NCBI GenBank assembly: GCA_900314755.1
Contig: OMWH01000009.1
Coordinates: 209,179-273,178, forward strand
Source of the DNA: an uncultured Prevotellaceae bacterium
GTDB taxonomy: Bacteria > Bacteroidota > Bacteroidia > Bacteroidales > Bacteroidaceae
Reading direction: 5' to 3'
DNA length: 64,000 nt
Shown here: positions 38,939-48,958 of the stretch, in pieces
Layout: every line of letters starts with the position of its first letter
Numbering within the stretch: the first letter of the stretch is position 1
The notes under the pieces: model-generated
The model's input: the letters and a program-made list of their open reading frames with translations, nothing else
Database searches by the model: none
What the model was told of the DNA's origin: nothing
Translations under genes and position numbers: made by a program

Positions 38939-40944
38939 CGTATGACAATCAATTTCCCGTTATGAACATAAATACCTTTCTTGGGGTTGAGCACTCGATG
39001 ACCTTTCAGATCGTAATACCCCGCCCCCGTTTTTCCGTTTACTATCTCACGGATAGCCGTAGAATACTGTTCCCCATCAACCATTCCCAGTCGGGAGGGT
39101 GCGTTGGAAAGCGGCAGGGACAGCCATGCCTTATGCCCCTCGATGGCAAATGCAGCACCATTCTCAGCACCCCAATACCAACTGTACACATCCGCCTTGG
39201 AGGTACCGGAATGTCCTAATGCCAATTTATAGAACAGATAGTCAGCACCATAGATGTCTGTCATGCAATCCTCATCAGAGCCATGCAGCAGATTGTCTCC
39301 CGCATACTCCTCGCCTTCTGCCACCTCCGTAAGGGATACCGTCGACGGCAGGGAGGAATCCTCACGGGTCAGGATGGCAGCCGTATTGGCAGGAAGGACA
39401 CTGTTCCTTAGCGTCTCGTCTACGATCTTCTCACAGATGAGTTTTCCATCCTCTGTAACACCAGTCACCACACTCGCCGTCACTCCTTCTGGCAAACGGA
39501 AGCTCTTCGTGCTGTGGAAGAATGTCGCCTTGTTGAGCAGTTCTGCGAAATGGACGCTGTTCTCTCCGAAAACAAAAGAGGCGAGTCCCTCAGTGACTGC
39601 GATATCCGTCAGTGACTTACTCATGAGGAGCTCTCCATCACTATTCTCGTGAAAAAGCGTGGAAGACGGATTCGACGTATTCGTCAACTCATCATTACCC
39701 TGATAAGGATATGCCCATCGGTTGGTATAGGCTGTTGAAGTATTTCCGTTAGCCGGGAATATCGTGTACATTTTCGACTCAGGGAAGGACAATCCCCTAC
39801 TAGTATAAGCATAATGGTTAGGACAAACGTCGGTACTTGCCCAAACACTGGGGTCATAGTCAATATGAAAGATGATGACACCACTGCCAGGGAGCCCAGC
39901 ATCCCATCCTTTTTGTTGGCGGTTCTCTATGACATAGTATTCATTCTCATAACCATCGTTGCGGATAAGGTAAGCCTTCGCCTCATCACTGAGTGCCGGC
40001 ATGTCGGAGACTGTCGTCGCAGCAGTAAGTTCCTTGAACGTGAGCCATCCCATCAGCCAGCGCTCATGGGCAGAATAGCCGCAAGGCAGGTAACCGCCAC
40101 CATTATAGTTACCATAGTCCATCAGGTCCCAATCCTTAACGTATGACGTACTGGAGAAATAGAAGTCAGGAAAACCGAAACAGTGGGAGTACTCATGGCA
40201 TATAGTGCCGAAGGTGGCATATCGTTTGCCTATCTCCGGTACTGCACAGTAGCAGTCAACAAGATAGGTATTGTCACCATAAATGACGGAACGCGGCTCG
40301 CAATAGTCGTCACTATCCTCCGTTGACTGATCCCTATGATCGCTGAGCCACCACTGATGTGCCCAGATGGAGTTGGAACCACCACCATCGTTCATACCCA
40401 TGCCGGCAAAGATGATCAGCAACTGATTAACATAGCCGTCGCCATTCCAGTCATACAGACTCCAGTCAATGTCACGCTCCAATAACACATCCATAATGTC
40501 ATTGACGAGATATTGTGAGTTCTCGTCATTAGATGATGTGCTGGCATATCTTGAGACGTTACCCGTGAGCTGGACATACTGCAAGTCGAAGGTCAGGTCA
40601 AACTTTCCGTAGCTCTGGGCGTAGAAATAGTCGTGGACAGAACCCTGATAAGGATCCTCTTGATAGTCTACGGTATTCATGATGCCGGACCATTTCTCCA
40701 TGGTCTCCGTCTCATCCCCCTCAAAGCTCCGGTCACCAAACGAGACGAGCACGGTCAGCTGATGACGTTCACCCAGATAGAAATCACCACCAGGCTCTCT
40801 CGTCTGTGAGGAGCGAAGCATCGGTCCTTGGTAAGTGCGCGGTGCCCCACGCCGGCATCCTTGTCGCTGAACCTCTTCCTGGGCTGTTGCTGTCAGTGTA
40901 ATGAGCAACAGGAGTATGCCCCAGATATTTCTCATACCTTTCAT
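38935..40944 (-). CDS. M6-family secreted metalloprotease (first copy)
   Basis: A 669-residue exported protease with a signal peptide ending TLTATAQ. The catalytic zinc motif HEYSHCFGFPD (about residues 248-258) is the complete HExxHxxGxxD form of M6/immune-inhibitor-A peptidases. After the peptidase domain (to about 430) come beta-rich regions. The C-terminal segment is GYYDLKGHRVLNPKKGIYV, close to the type IX secretion sorting tails seen in Prevotella, so export through SprA is likely. The ATG overlaps the stop of the second M6 gene (ATGA), and its own stop overlaps the lipoprotein ATG. It probably degrades host or dietary protein outside the cell. Confidence 0.88.
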   Translation of the reverse strand: MKGMRNIWGILLLLITLTATAQEEVQRQGCRRGAPRTYQGPMLRSSQTREPGGDFYLGERHQLTVLVSFGDRSFEGDETETMEKWSGIMNTVDYQEDPYQGSVHDYFYAQSYGKFDLTFDLQYVQLTGNVSRYASTSSNDENSQYLVNDIMDVLLERDIDWSLYDWNGDGYVNQLLIIFAGMGMNDGGGSNSIWAHQWWLSDHRDQSTEDSDDYCEPRSVIYGDNTYLVDCYCAVPEIGKRYATFGTICHEYSHCFGFPDFYFSSTSYVKDWDLMDYGNYNGGGYLPCGYSAHERWLMGWLTFKELTAATTVSDMPALSDEAKAYLIRNDGYENEYYVIENRQQKGWDAGLPGSGVIIFHIDYDPSVWASTDVCPNHYAYTSRGLSFPESKMYTIFPANGNTSTAYTNRWAYPYQGNDELTNTSNPSSTLFHENSDGELLMSKSLTDIAVTEGLASFVFGENSVHFAELLNKATFFHSTKSFRLPEGVTASVVTGVTEDGKLICEKIVDETLRNSVLPANTAAILTREDSSLPSTVSLTEVAEGEEYAGDNLLHGSDEDCMTDIYGADYLFYKLALGHSGTSKADVYSWYWGAENGAAFAIEGHKAWLSLPLSNAPSRLGMVDGEQYSTAIREIVNGKTGAGYYDLKGHRVLNPKKGIYVHNGKLIVIR

Positions 40945-42503
40945 GGAGTCATTACATATTTTTTAGTTACACCATTTTTCTTTATAATATACATCCTGCC
41001 TGGGAAGGGGATATAGACCCGTTTTCCTGACAGGTCATAGATACACGATTCCCCATTCTCATCCAATATCCGCAAGTCATTGATTCCCGTAGTACCACCC
41101 ATGAAGTCGAAGGAGATCAGTCCGTCATCTGACATCTTGATATTAGTAATCGGCTTCGAGAGCATCGACTCGCCAGCTGTGTTCTTTGTCTGCATCTTGG
41201 CTGCTGGCGTTGACTGGTCTGTCAGTTCCGTATTCGACTCCAGCGGATAAGGTGACGTACTTAAATGGCGACGATGCATACGTTCTGTTTCAGCGTAAGA
41301 CGAAAGATTCAAAGCATTGACATAAGCATCCCACTGGTTATAATCCATATTGTCGGCATGAACGATCCGATACCGGCAGTTCTCCTCAGAAGTGAAGTTA
41401 TTCACATGATTATTCTCCCACACAGACTGATCGTAATTCACATGATAGATGACCAGTCCTTTGCCTGGGGCACCCTTATCCCATCCTACCCATTGACGGT
41501 TCTCCAGCAACAGGTACTCAGTGTCCGTATGTCTGACCATATAGACCTCGCCCCCTTCGGAGACCGGTTTCATCTCCGTGATGGATGCCGGCTCTGTCAG
41601 TTCCACAGGTGTCAGCCACCCCATCAGCATTTTCTCCAATGGCGAATAGTTAGGTGGGCACCATCCCCAATTGGTGAAATTACCACCATCCATCAAGTCC
41701 CACTCGTCAACAATGGAAGGCATTTCATTTCTGGCAGGAACTGGATAAATGTCAGGCAGTCCCAGACAATGAGAGAACTCATGGCAGATAGTACCGATAC
41801 CACTTTTGTATTTCTTTTCTATTAATGGAAACAGCTCTGTACTAGCACTGTATCTAGATATCTTGATATTATCTGGAGTCGTCACAGTAGAGAACGAGGT
41901 GGTGACAGGCCATAAATAGCCGTAGGTCGTCTCACTGTTGCCCGACGGTCCTGCACAGACAAACACCACCTGCTCCATCGTCCCGTCCTGATTCCAGTCA
42001 TATTGCGTATAGTCCAACGAGGGATTCGCATCTATGATTTTCAATAATGCCTCTCTCACCGAAGCCAGTCCATAATTCTTCGTTGATTTGGTAGGGTTCT
42101 CATAAGGTTGTGCTTTCTCACTCACTTTCACAGGACCATAGATATCGAACTGCAGATGACAGAGACCACCAGACTGGTCTCTGAAATAGTCAGCCACGCA
42201 TCCCACTCCCTGTCTTTCATGAAAATCGGGCTCATTGAATAATTTCTCATAATACTCCTTAGGGTTCTCTATCGTGAAGTCATTATCCGCAAAAGAGAGG
42301 AGTACCACCATCTGTTTATAGGTCTTCGTGGCATCCCATTCGGTGATAGGAACCAGCGCACGACGAGAAGGACGAGAGTCTCCCCCTGACGCTGTAACCT
42401 CAGGCATACAGTCACCTTTCAGGATGGAGAACTCTTCCCCCTGTGCCATCACACACAGAGGGAAGAGGAGTAACAGAGATATCTGCAATAGCCTACTTTT
42501 CAT
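40941..42503 (-). CDS. M6-family secreted metalloprotease (second copy)
   Basis: A 520-residue paralogue of the neighbouring protease, with signal peptide ending CVMAQ. The zinc motif HEFSHCLGLPD (about residues 241-251) is intact. The N-terminal propeptide-like part is short. The C-terminus CIYDLSGKRVYIPFPGRMYI resembles a type IX sorting tail. It lies 10 bases after fumarase on the same strand and is coupled to the longer M6 gene downstream. Side-by-side paralogues with different lengths suggest a duplication followed by specialisation. Confidence 0.87.
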   Translation of the reverse strand: MKSRLLQISLLLLFPLCVMAQGEEFSILKGDCMPEVTASGGDSRPSRRALVPITEWDATKTYKQMVVLLSFADNDFTIENPKEYYEKLFNEPDFHERQGVGCVADYFRDQSGGLCHLQFDIYGPVKVSEKAQPYENPTKSTKNYGLASVREALLKIIDANPSLDYTQYDWNQDGTMEQVVFVCAGPSGNSETTYGYLWPVTTSFSTVTTPDNIKISRYSASTELFPLIEKKYKSGIGTICHEFSHCLGLPDIYPVPARNEMPSIVDEWDLMDGGNFTNWGWCPPNYSPLEKMLMGWLTPVELTEPASITEMKPVSEGGEVYMVRHTDTEYLLLENRQWVGWDKGAPGKGLVIYHVNYDQSVWENNHVNNFTSEENCRYRIVHADNMDYNQWDAYVNALNLSSYAETERMHRRHLSTSPYPLESNTELTDQSTPAAKMQTKNTAGESMLSKPITNIKMSDDGLISFDFMGGTTGINDLRILDENGESCIYDLSGKRVYIPFPGRMYIIKKNGVTKKYVMTP

Positions 42504-42513
42504 TATTAACCAT

Positions 42514-44163
42514 CTATTTAGCGTTCGGGCACCAGGGCTTCAACTGTTTGAAGAAGTCATTACCCTTGTCATCTACCAGGATGAAGGCGGGGAAGTCCTC
42601 TACCTCAATCTTCCAGATAGCTTCCATTCCGAGTTCGGGATACTCCACACATTCAATGCTCTTAATGGAACTCTGAGAGAGAACGGCGGCAACACCACCG
42701 ATACTGCCCAAGTAGAAACCGCCATATTTCTTGCAGGCATCGGTAACGACCTGAGAGCGGTTGCCCTTGGCAATCATCACCAGGGAGGCACCTAATGACT
42801 GGAACTCATCGACGTAAGGATCCATTCGGTTTGCCGTCGTCGGACCCATAGAACCGCAAGGATAGCCCTCTGGTGTCTTGGCAGGACCGGCATAGAGCAC
42901 AGGATACTTCTTGAAATACTCTGGCATCGGTTCCCCAGCATCAATACGAGCCTTCAGTTTAGCATGGGCGATATCACGAGCCACGATGATGGTACCTTTC
43001 AGGTTGACACGGGTAGAGACGGGATACTTAGACAGCTCCTTACGAACGGCATCAATACCCTCGTTGAGGTCGATGACTATCGTATTCTGTCCCTCACCAG
43101 CCTTGGCATACTCTGCAGGTATCAACTCTGCGGGATTGCTGTCCATCTTCTCCAGCCAGATACCCTGCGCATTGATCTTCGCCTTGATATTACGGTCGGC
43201 AGAACAGCTGACACCCATACCGATAGGACAGCTTGCACCATGACGAGGCAGACGGATGACACGGATGTCATGTGCCAATGCCTTACCACCGAACTGAGCA
43301 CCCAGTCCAATCTTGTGAGCCTCATCAAGGAGTTTGTTCTCCAAGTCAATATCACGGAAGGCACGTCCCGTCTCATCACCAGTCGTAGGCAGGTTGTCGT
43401 AATATTTAATAGAGGCGAGCTTCACCGTCAGCAGGTTCTTCTCAGCAGACGTGCCACCAATCACAAAGGCGATATGATAAGGAGGACATGCGGCAGTACC
43501 CAACGACTTCATCTTCTCCACCAGGAAGGGCAGCAAGGTACCCTCATTCTGGATAGTCGCCTTCGTCATCGGATAGAAATAGGTCTTATTGGCAGAGCCT
43601 CCACCCTTTGCCACCATTACGAAACGATACTCCGCACCCTCTGTTGCCTCAATATCTATCTGTGCAGGCAGGTTACAACGAGTATTCACCTCGTCATACA
43701 TCGTCAACGGAGCATTCTGTGAATAGCGCAGGTTGTCCTGTGTAAAGGTATTGTAGACACCACGTGAGAGAGCTTCCTCATCCTCAAAGCCTGTCCATAT
43801 CTGCTGTCCCTTCTCACCATGGATGATAGCGGTACCCGTATCCTGACAGAAAGGCAGGATGCCCTTGGCAGCCACCTCGGCATTGCGCAGGAACTGCAAA
43901 GCGACATACTTATCGTTCTCAGAGGTCTCCGGGTCTTTCAATATCTGTGCTACCTGCAGGTTATGCTCACGACGCAGCATAAACTCCACGTCATGGAAAG
44001 CCTGCTGAGCCAATAAGGTGAGAGCCTCCTTGGAGACTTTTACTATTTCCTTCCCCTCAAACTCAGCGGTTGTCACGCCTTCCTTGGAGAGGAGTCTGTA
44101 CTCGGTGTCATCCTTGCCCACCTGAAACATCGGGGCATACTTGAATTCTGGTGTTGTTGCCAT
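42514..44163 (-). CDS. Fumarate hydratase, class I (iron-sulphur)
   Basis: The enzyme hydrates fumarate to malate, here probably running in the reverse direction during succinate-forming fermentation. It has 549 residues and is the single-chain class I (FumA/FumB-like) type with a [4Fe-4S] cluster. Likely ligand cysteines are those in [10 protein letters not shown] and [11 protein letters not shown]. The C-terminal beta-type domain contains [15 protein letters not shown]. It lies in a same-strand run, 22 bases after the M16 peptidase and 10 before an M6 protease, an unusual setting for a central-carbon gene. Confidence 0.95.
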   Translation of the reverse strand: MATTPEFKYAPMFQVGKDDTEYRLLSKEGVTTAEFEGKEIVKVSKEALTLLAQQAFHDVEFMLRREHNLQVAQILKDPETSENDKYVALQFLRNAEVAAKGILPFCQDTGTAIIHGEKGQQIWTGFEDEEALSRGVYNTFTQDNLRYSQNAPLTMYDEVNTRCNLPAQIDIEATEGAEYRFVMVAKGGGSANKTYFYPMTKATIQNEGTLLPFLVEKMKSLGTAACPPYHIAFVIGGTSAEKNLLTVKLASIKYYDNLPTTGDETGRAFRDIDLENKLLDEAHKIGLGAQFGGKALAHDIRVIRLPRHGASCPIGMGVSCSADRNIKAKINAQGIWLEKMDSNPAELIPAEYAKAGEGQNTIVIDLNEGIDAVRKELSKYPVSTRVNLKGTIIVARDIAHAKLKARIDAGEPMPEYFKKYPVLYAGPAKTPEGYPCGSMGPTTANRMDPYVDEFQSLGASLVMIAKGNRSQVVTDACKKYGGFYLGSIGGVAAVLSQSSIKSIECVEYPELGMEAIWKIEVEDFPAFILVDDKGNDFFKQLKPWCPNAK

Positions 44164-44185
44164 AGTAATCGTATTTATTTAGTTG

Positions 44186-47089
44186 TTAATATCCAAAAAC
44201 TTCTTCTGTCGTCAGACGACGGATAGGACCGATTTTCTCCAACGACTGCATATCGAGCTCTTTCTCATCACCGAGGATGATATAGCGGTAAGGTTTGTTT
44301 GCCATATTCGCCTTCTCGAAATTGACGATATCCTGCAGTGTAACTTTCTGAAGATCATTGTAGATCTTCTGATTGAGGTCGAAGTCAAGACCCATCTCCT
44401 GCATACTGCGCCAACGGTCAATAATACCCATCTTTGTCACACGCAGCGATGCAAGCTGCTTGACCAGTCCTTCCTTGGCGATATTGAAGGCATTCTCGCT
44501 GGCAGGGAACTGGTCCAGGATGCTGTGGAACTGGCGGATACAATCCATCATTTTATCATTCTGGGTGATAATATGGGTAAAGTAGCTCTCGTAATTCCCT
44601 TTCTTTCTTGGATAAGCATACCATGCTGACGCATTATAGGCAAGACCGCGTGCCTCACGCAACTCCTGGAACACGACACCATTCATGCCACCACCGAAAT
44701 ACTCATTGAATAACGATTGTGTGGCTGTCTCGTCAATGTTCCACTGCCGGTGTTCATCATGCAGCATACGCATGTAGATGTTCTTGGCATCATAAGGGGC
44801 TATCCAAATCTCATTATGATTAGCCAACTGGCGCTCATATTCCTTGTTTTCTGGTACAGGCTTCAGCTGCTTCGGTGTCTTATGCAGTTTGCTGATGGCT
44901 GCCGACAACTCCTTCACCGTCATCGGACCATAGTACTCTACGGTATGCTTCATGCCTGTGAGTCCTTTCAACAAGTCCACGAACACCTGAGGGTCAGTGT
45001 CCTTAAGCTGTTGTTCACTAAGCACATCGCTATAGAAATTACGTGGTCCGAACACGCCATAGTAATACAGTTGGTTGAAGTAGGAACGCTGGCTCTTTTT
45101 GTTATCTGTACGCTGCTTGACAATCTGGTTCACCATTTGGTCATACGCCTGCTTGTCAACCGTAAGATTGGCTAACACCTCTTCCGTCAAGGCAAGTGCT
45201 TTCTCCATATTCTCACTCAAGCCGGTCAGTCGAATATTGACATAAGAACTACCCTCACTTATCCTCATGTCGCAACCCAGTTCATAAAACTTCTGTTTGA
45301 CCTCGGCAGCAGTATACTTGTTGGTTCCTAAGTAGTCGAGATATTCAGTGGCAACAGCATAGCGGTTGTCTGCCTTTCGTCCAAAGTCAAACCGGAAGTT
45401 CAGTTCAAACAGTCCGTTCTCCTGGTTCTGTACATAAAGCAGTGGGAGCTTACTCTTGGTTTCCGAAAAAGTCAGGTCTTTCTTGAAATCCACGAACTTA
45501 GGTTGGATAGGTTTCACCTTGGCATTCTGGATATCCTCCACAAACTGGCTCATCATGTCACGGTTCGCAGGGATTGGTGTAATGGCTGGCTTGTCGATTT
45601 TCTTCTGAAGGCTGTCTATGCCCTGCTTCTTGAACACGGTAACATAGCCATTGGTGAAGAAACGGTTAGCGAAATCAACCAACTCCTGTTTGGAGATTTT
45701 TGAGATACGGTCAATCTTCCCAACCTCCTGTGCCCAGTCAATCTCGTCAATAAAAGCATCGACAAACATATCCGCACGGCTGCTGTTGTCTTCCAACAGC
45801 TGATAGTACTGACGTTTCTTATTATTGATGATACTGGGCAACAGATTCTCCGGGAAGTCACCTTTCTTCAACTTGTCAATCTCGCCCATCATCAAAGTCC
45901 TCACTTCTTCGAGACTTTGTCCCTGCTTGGGTCTTCCTATCAAAAGGAAGCCGCCGTGATCATGCATCAGCTGCGCACCGGCTCCCGCTCCCTGAACCTT
46001 CATTGACTGGTTCAAGTCAAGGTCGAAGAGTCCGGCTCGTCCGTTGCTCAGCACATCCTCTAATAGCAGCAGGGTGTCAGCCTGTAACGAATTAGACTGT
46101 TTGCCACGCCATCCAACCCAGACCTGCTCAGCCTCCTGACCGACGATGGTCGTATCCTTGGGAGTGGTCAATGGGGGTAGTGGGTCGAAGACGGGCTGAC
46201 GAACATCAGCACCAGGTTTCCAACTGCTAAAGTACTTGTCGATAATAGCGATGACATCATCGGGGGCAAAGTCGCCAACCATACAGACAGCCACGTTATT
46301 AGGGACATACCACTTATTGAAGTAGTTCTTGATATTGACGATAGACGGATTTTTCAGATGCTCCTGTGTGCCAATCGTGGTCTGCGTGCCGTATGGATGG
46401 TTGGGCCATAGCATCTTACTGATAGTGGCGAAGAGCTTGCGATTGTCGCTTGACAATCCGATATTATACTCCTCATACACAGCCTCCAGCTCGGTATGAA
46501 AGCCACGAATGACCATGTTCTGGAAACGGTCTGCCTGTATCTTTGCCCAGTTCTCTATCTCGTTAGAGGGGATGTCCTCTGTATAGCAGGTGACATCATT
46601 AGAGGTATAGGCATTCGTACCCTGTGCTCCTATTGCCGCCATCAGCTTGTCATACTCGTTGGGGATATTGTACTTGGCAGCCAATTGAGAGATACTGTCT
46701 ATCTCATGGTAGGCTTTCTTACGAGCCTGTGGGTCTGTCAACTTACGATAAGCCTCATAACGGTTGGTAATCTCATCCAGCAGAGGAGCCTCTGCCTCTG
46801 GGTTACTCGTTCCAAACTGCTTGGTACCCTTGAACATCAGGTGCTCCAGATAGTGTGCAAGACCTGTTGTCTCGGCGGGGTCGTTCTTAGAACCTGTGCG
46901 GACAGCAATATAGGTCTGGATACGTGGTTTCTCCTTATTGACAGAGAGATACACCTTCAGTCCGTTGTCCAGTGTATAGATGCGGGCCTTCGTCAGATCG
47001 CCCTCCACCGTCCGGTACTTATACTCCTTTGCCTGCACACTCAGTCCGAGCACAACGAGGCACACTGTCAGTAGAATCTTAATCTTCAT
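44186..47089 (-). CDS. M16-family zinc peptidase (two-lobed)
   Basis: A 967-residue exported insulinase-type peptidase. The signal peptide is MKIKILLTVCLVVLGLSVQA. The inverted zinc motif HYLEH (His79, Glu82, His83) is intact. The distal glutamate probably lies in the ELEAVYEEYN block. The C-terminal half (about 540 to end) is the second, non-catalytic M16 lobe, so both halves sit on one chain. Such enzymes degrade peptides in the periplasm. Its ATG lies inside the last codons of the DUF4954 gene (11-base overlap). Confidence 0.92.
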   Translation of the reverse strand: MKIKILLTVCLVVLGLSVQAKEYKYRTVEGDLTKARIYTLDNGLKVYLSVNKEKPRIQTYIAVRTGSKNDPAETTGLAHYLEHLMFKGTKQFGTSNPEAEAPLLDEITNRYEAYRKLTDPQARKKAYHEIDSISQLAAKYNIPNEYDKLMAAIGAQGTNAYTSNDVTCYTEDIPSNEIENWAKIQADRFQNMVIRGFHTELEAVYEEYNIGLSSDNRKLFATISKMLWPNHPYGTQTTIGTQEHLKNPSIVNIKNYFNKWYVPNNVAVCMVGDFAPDDVIAIIDKYFSSWKPGADVRQPVFDPLPPLTTPKDTTIVGQEAEQVWVGWRGKQSNSLQADTLLLLEDVLSNGRAGLFDLDLNQSMKVQGAGAGAQLMHDHGGFLLIGRPKQGQSLEEVRTLMMGEIDKLKKGDFPENLLPSIINNKKRQYYQLLEDNSSRADMFVDAFIDEIDWAQEVGKIDRISKISKQELVDFANRFFTNGYVTVFKKQGIDSLQKKIDKPAITPIPANRDMMSQFVEDIQNAKVKPIQPKFVDFKKDLTFSETKSKLPLLYVQNQENGLFELNFRFDFGRKADNRYAVATEYLDYLGTNKYTAAEVKQKFYELGCDMRISEGSSYVNIRLTGLSENMEKALALTEEVLANLTVDKQAYDQMVNQIVKQRTDNKKSQRSYFNQLYYYGVFGPRNFYSDVLSEQQLKDTDPQVFVDLLKGLTGMKHTVEYYGPMTVKELSAAISKLHKTPKQLKPVPENKEYERQLANHNEIWIAPYDAKNIYMRMLHDEHRQWNIDETATQSLFNEYFGGGMNGVVFQELREARGLAYNASAWYAYPRKKGNYESYFTHIITQNDKMMDCIRQFHSILDQFPASENAFNIAKEGLVKQLASLRVTKMGIIDRWRSMQEMGLDFDLNQKIYNDLQKVTLQDIVNFEKANMANKPYRYIILGDEKELDMQSLEKIGPIRRLTTEEVFGY

Positions 47090-48932
47090 AATCTATTTCG
47101 TGATCTAATTTTGATATAAAGTCGTCGAAGACATCCTGTTCCACGTCACCCATGGCAAACTCCTTCTCGGCATCCTTGCGAATCTCGGCAATCCAAGCAC
47201 GGCGTGCCTTGACATAGTCCTCACGGATACGCTGAATGGCAGCATCTGTCAACTCCTCCAATCCGTAATAGTCGAGAATCATGCGATAAGTCCATGTCCA
47301 TTGATACTCCCGATAGTTGGCATCAATCTCCTTGAAACGGTTCAAGATATCCTTAACACTCTCGATATTACCATTTTTGATATCGTCAATCAGACGCTGT
47401 TCCTCTGAGGCAGGCAGCAAAAGTCCCGAGAGGTCGTTCCAGTCGCCCTCACCTACCGATGATGTCGGTTTACCCAGGAACCCACCTTTGACGGCACGCT
47501 TGAGGACGGCACCCATATAGATGCGCAGGGCGATATCATAGTATTTGATACCCTTCCGGAGGGAAGAGGCGTTGATGATATACTCCTGGAAGTTGTATGA
47601 GGACACGTTGTTACCACCAGCCTGACGCAGTGCCTCCAGAATTTTCTTACCCTGCACAATCTCTCCTACGGTAAAGGGAGACAGCCAGTCGAAGTTGATG
47701 ATACTCTTCCTGCTGGAAGGAGCACGGCGGTCACGCTTGGGCCATTTCTTGATGTCACGGTACAGACCTACCGTCGTGATGTTACGTCCAGGCACGATAT
47801 ACATCGTCTCACCGTATGCCATCAGGTAGGCAAAAGGCAGACAGCGCATGTCGGGGTGGTTCATCAGTTTGCCGAAGCAGACAGAGAACGCACCGATCTT
47901 CGCAGGCATCAGCACATAAGCACCACTCGCCGTCTTAGAGCCACGCTCCAAGACACCATAGTGCATCGGTCCCATCTTATAGGCATGGTTCGAGAAGTTG
48001 GTGTTTGAGCCTGCGTTATAGAACGAGAACTCGCCACCAATGAGGAGACTCGACTTATGGTGTGAGGCGGAGAAAGGTCCGCAGAAGGCAGCACATGCCT
48101 CACCATTCGCCATATAAGAGTTAGCGAAGAACACACTCGCCTCGGCAGTGAAGCCGTTGGTAATCTGACAAGCCTCTCCCACAAAGCAGTCCTGCATCTT
48201 CACCGAGTTGGTGATGGAACAGCCATTGGAGATGATGGAGTTCTCACAGATAACACCTGTGCCGATATAGACAGACGCATCTTTCGACGACATGATGGTA
48301 CAGTCGCTCAGGCGTGCCGCACCGTTCACCTCACAGTCGTCCTTGATGACGGTATTGGTAATCTCCTTGGTATTGATAATCTTCACACCATTGCCGATGG
48401 TTCCACGCTCCGGGAGGGTGAAACGAATCTCCTCATTCACCAGCCGGGTGATATTGTCACGCAACGTCTTGTCCTTGAAATGCTTCACCATCAAGGCAGC
48501 AAGCTGCGAGTTAAGGTCGTGGAAGAGGATGACATTACCGTCACCCATCTCGTTCAGTACAGACACCACATGTCCCTCGCCATAGGTAGCACCCTCTGTG
48601 GTCTCCATGGTCGAGATATTAGAGATATAGCAGTCGTCACCAATGGTATAGTTATTAATAAAGTTACCGATCTTCTCTATCAGGCAGTTGTCACCCACCG
48701 TCACATTGCGGAGGGTAGCGTCATTGATTCCCGCATGCTTGGTAAATCCCTTGGTCACCTCCACCTGCTTGTCGAAGCTTCCCAGCCGGATGTCGCCATA
48801 GAATAATACACGATGGAAACCGTAGGGGCGGAAAGTCTCTGCCACCAATACTCTGTTCCAGTCTTCTGCCCAACAGCTATTGCGTTCGAGCACCTCAATT
48901 TCCTCTTGTGTCAGTTGTCTGTAATCTCTCAT
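47079..48932 (-). CDS. DUF4954 left-handed beta-helix protein
   Basis: A 617-residue protein with many hexapeptide-like repeats (residues about 75-330: TIGDDCYIS, TVGDNCLIE, SVYIGTGVI, SITNSVKMQ). These form a left-handed beta-helix like that of UDP-GlcNAc acyltransferases. The C-terminal third is alpha-helical. Bacteroidota carry this family widely, and its reaction is not established; sugar or nucleotide-sugar modification is a guess. It has no signal peptide. It lies 26 bases after hflX and overlaps the M16 gene. Confidence 0.85.
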   Translation of the reverse strand: MRDYRQLTQEEIEVLERNSCWAEDWNRVLVAETFRPYGFHRVLFYGDIRLGSFDKQVEVTKGFTKHAGINDATLRNVTVGDNCLIEKIGNFINNYTIGDDCYISNISTMETTEGATYGEGHVVSVLNEMGDGNVILFHDLNSQLAALMVKHFKDKTLRDNITRLVNEEIRFTLPERGTIGNGVKIINTKEITNTVIKDDCEVNGAARLSDCTIMSSKDASVYIGTGVICENSIISNGCSITNSVKMQDCFVGEACQITNGFTAEASVFFANSYMANGEACAAFCGPFSASHHKSSLLIGGEFSFYNAGSNTNFSNHAYKMGPMHYGVLERGSKTASGAYVLMPAKIGAFSVCFGKLMNHPDMRCLPFAYLMAYGETMYIVPGRNITTVGLYRDIKKWPKRDRRAPSSRKSIINFDWLSPFTVGEIVQGKKILEALRQAGGNNVSSYNFQEYIINASSLRKGIKYYDIALRIYMGAVLKRAVKGGFLGKPTSSVGEGDWNDLSGLLLPASEEQRLIDDIKNGNIESVKDILNRFKEIDANYREYQWTWTYRMILDYYGLEELTDAAIQRIREDYVKARRAWIAEIRKDAEKEFAMGDVEQDVFDDFISKLDHEIDYED

Positions 48933-48958
48933 AAGTAAGTATGTTTGTGTAAGTTCAA

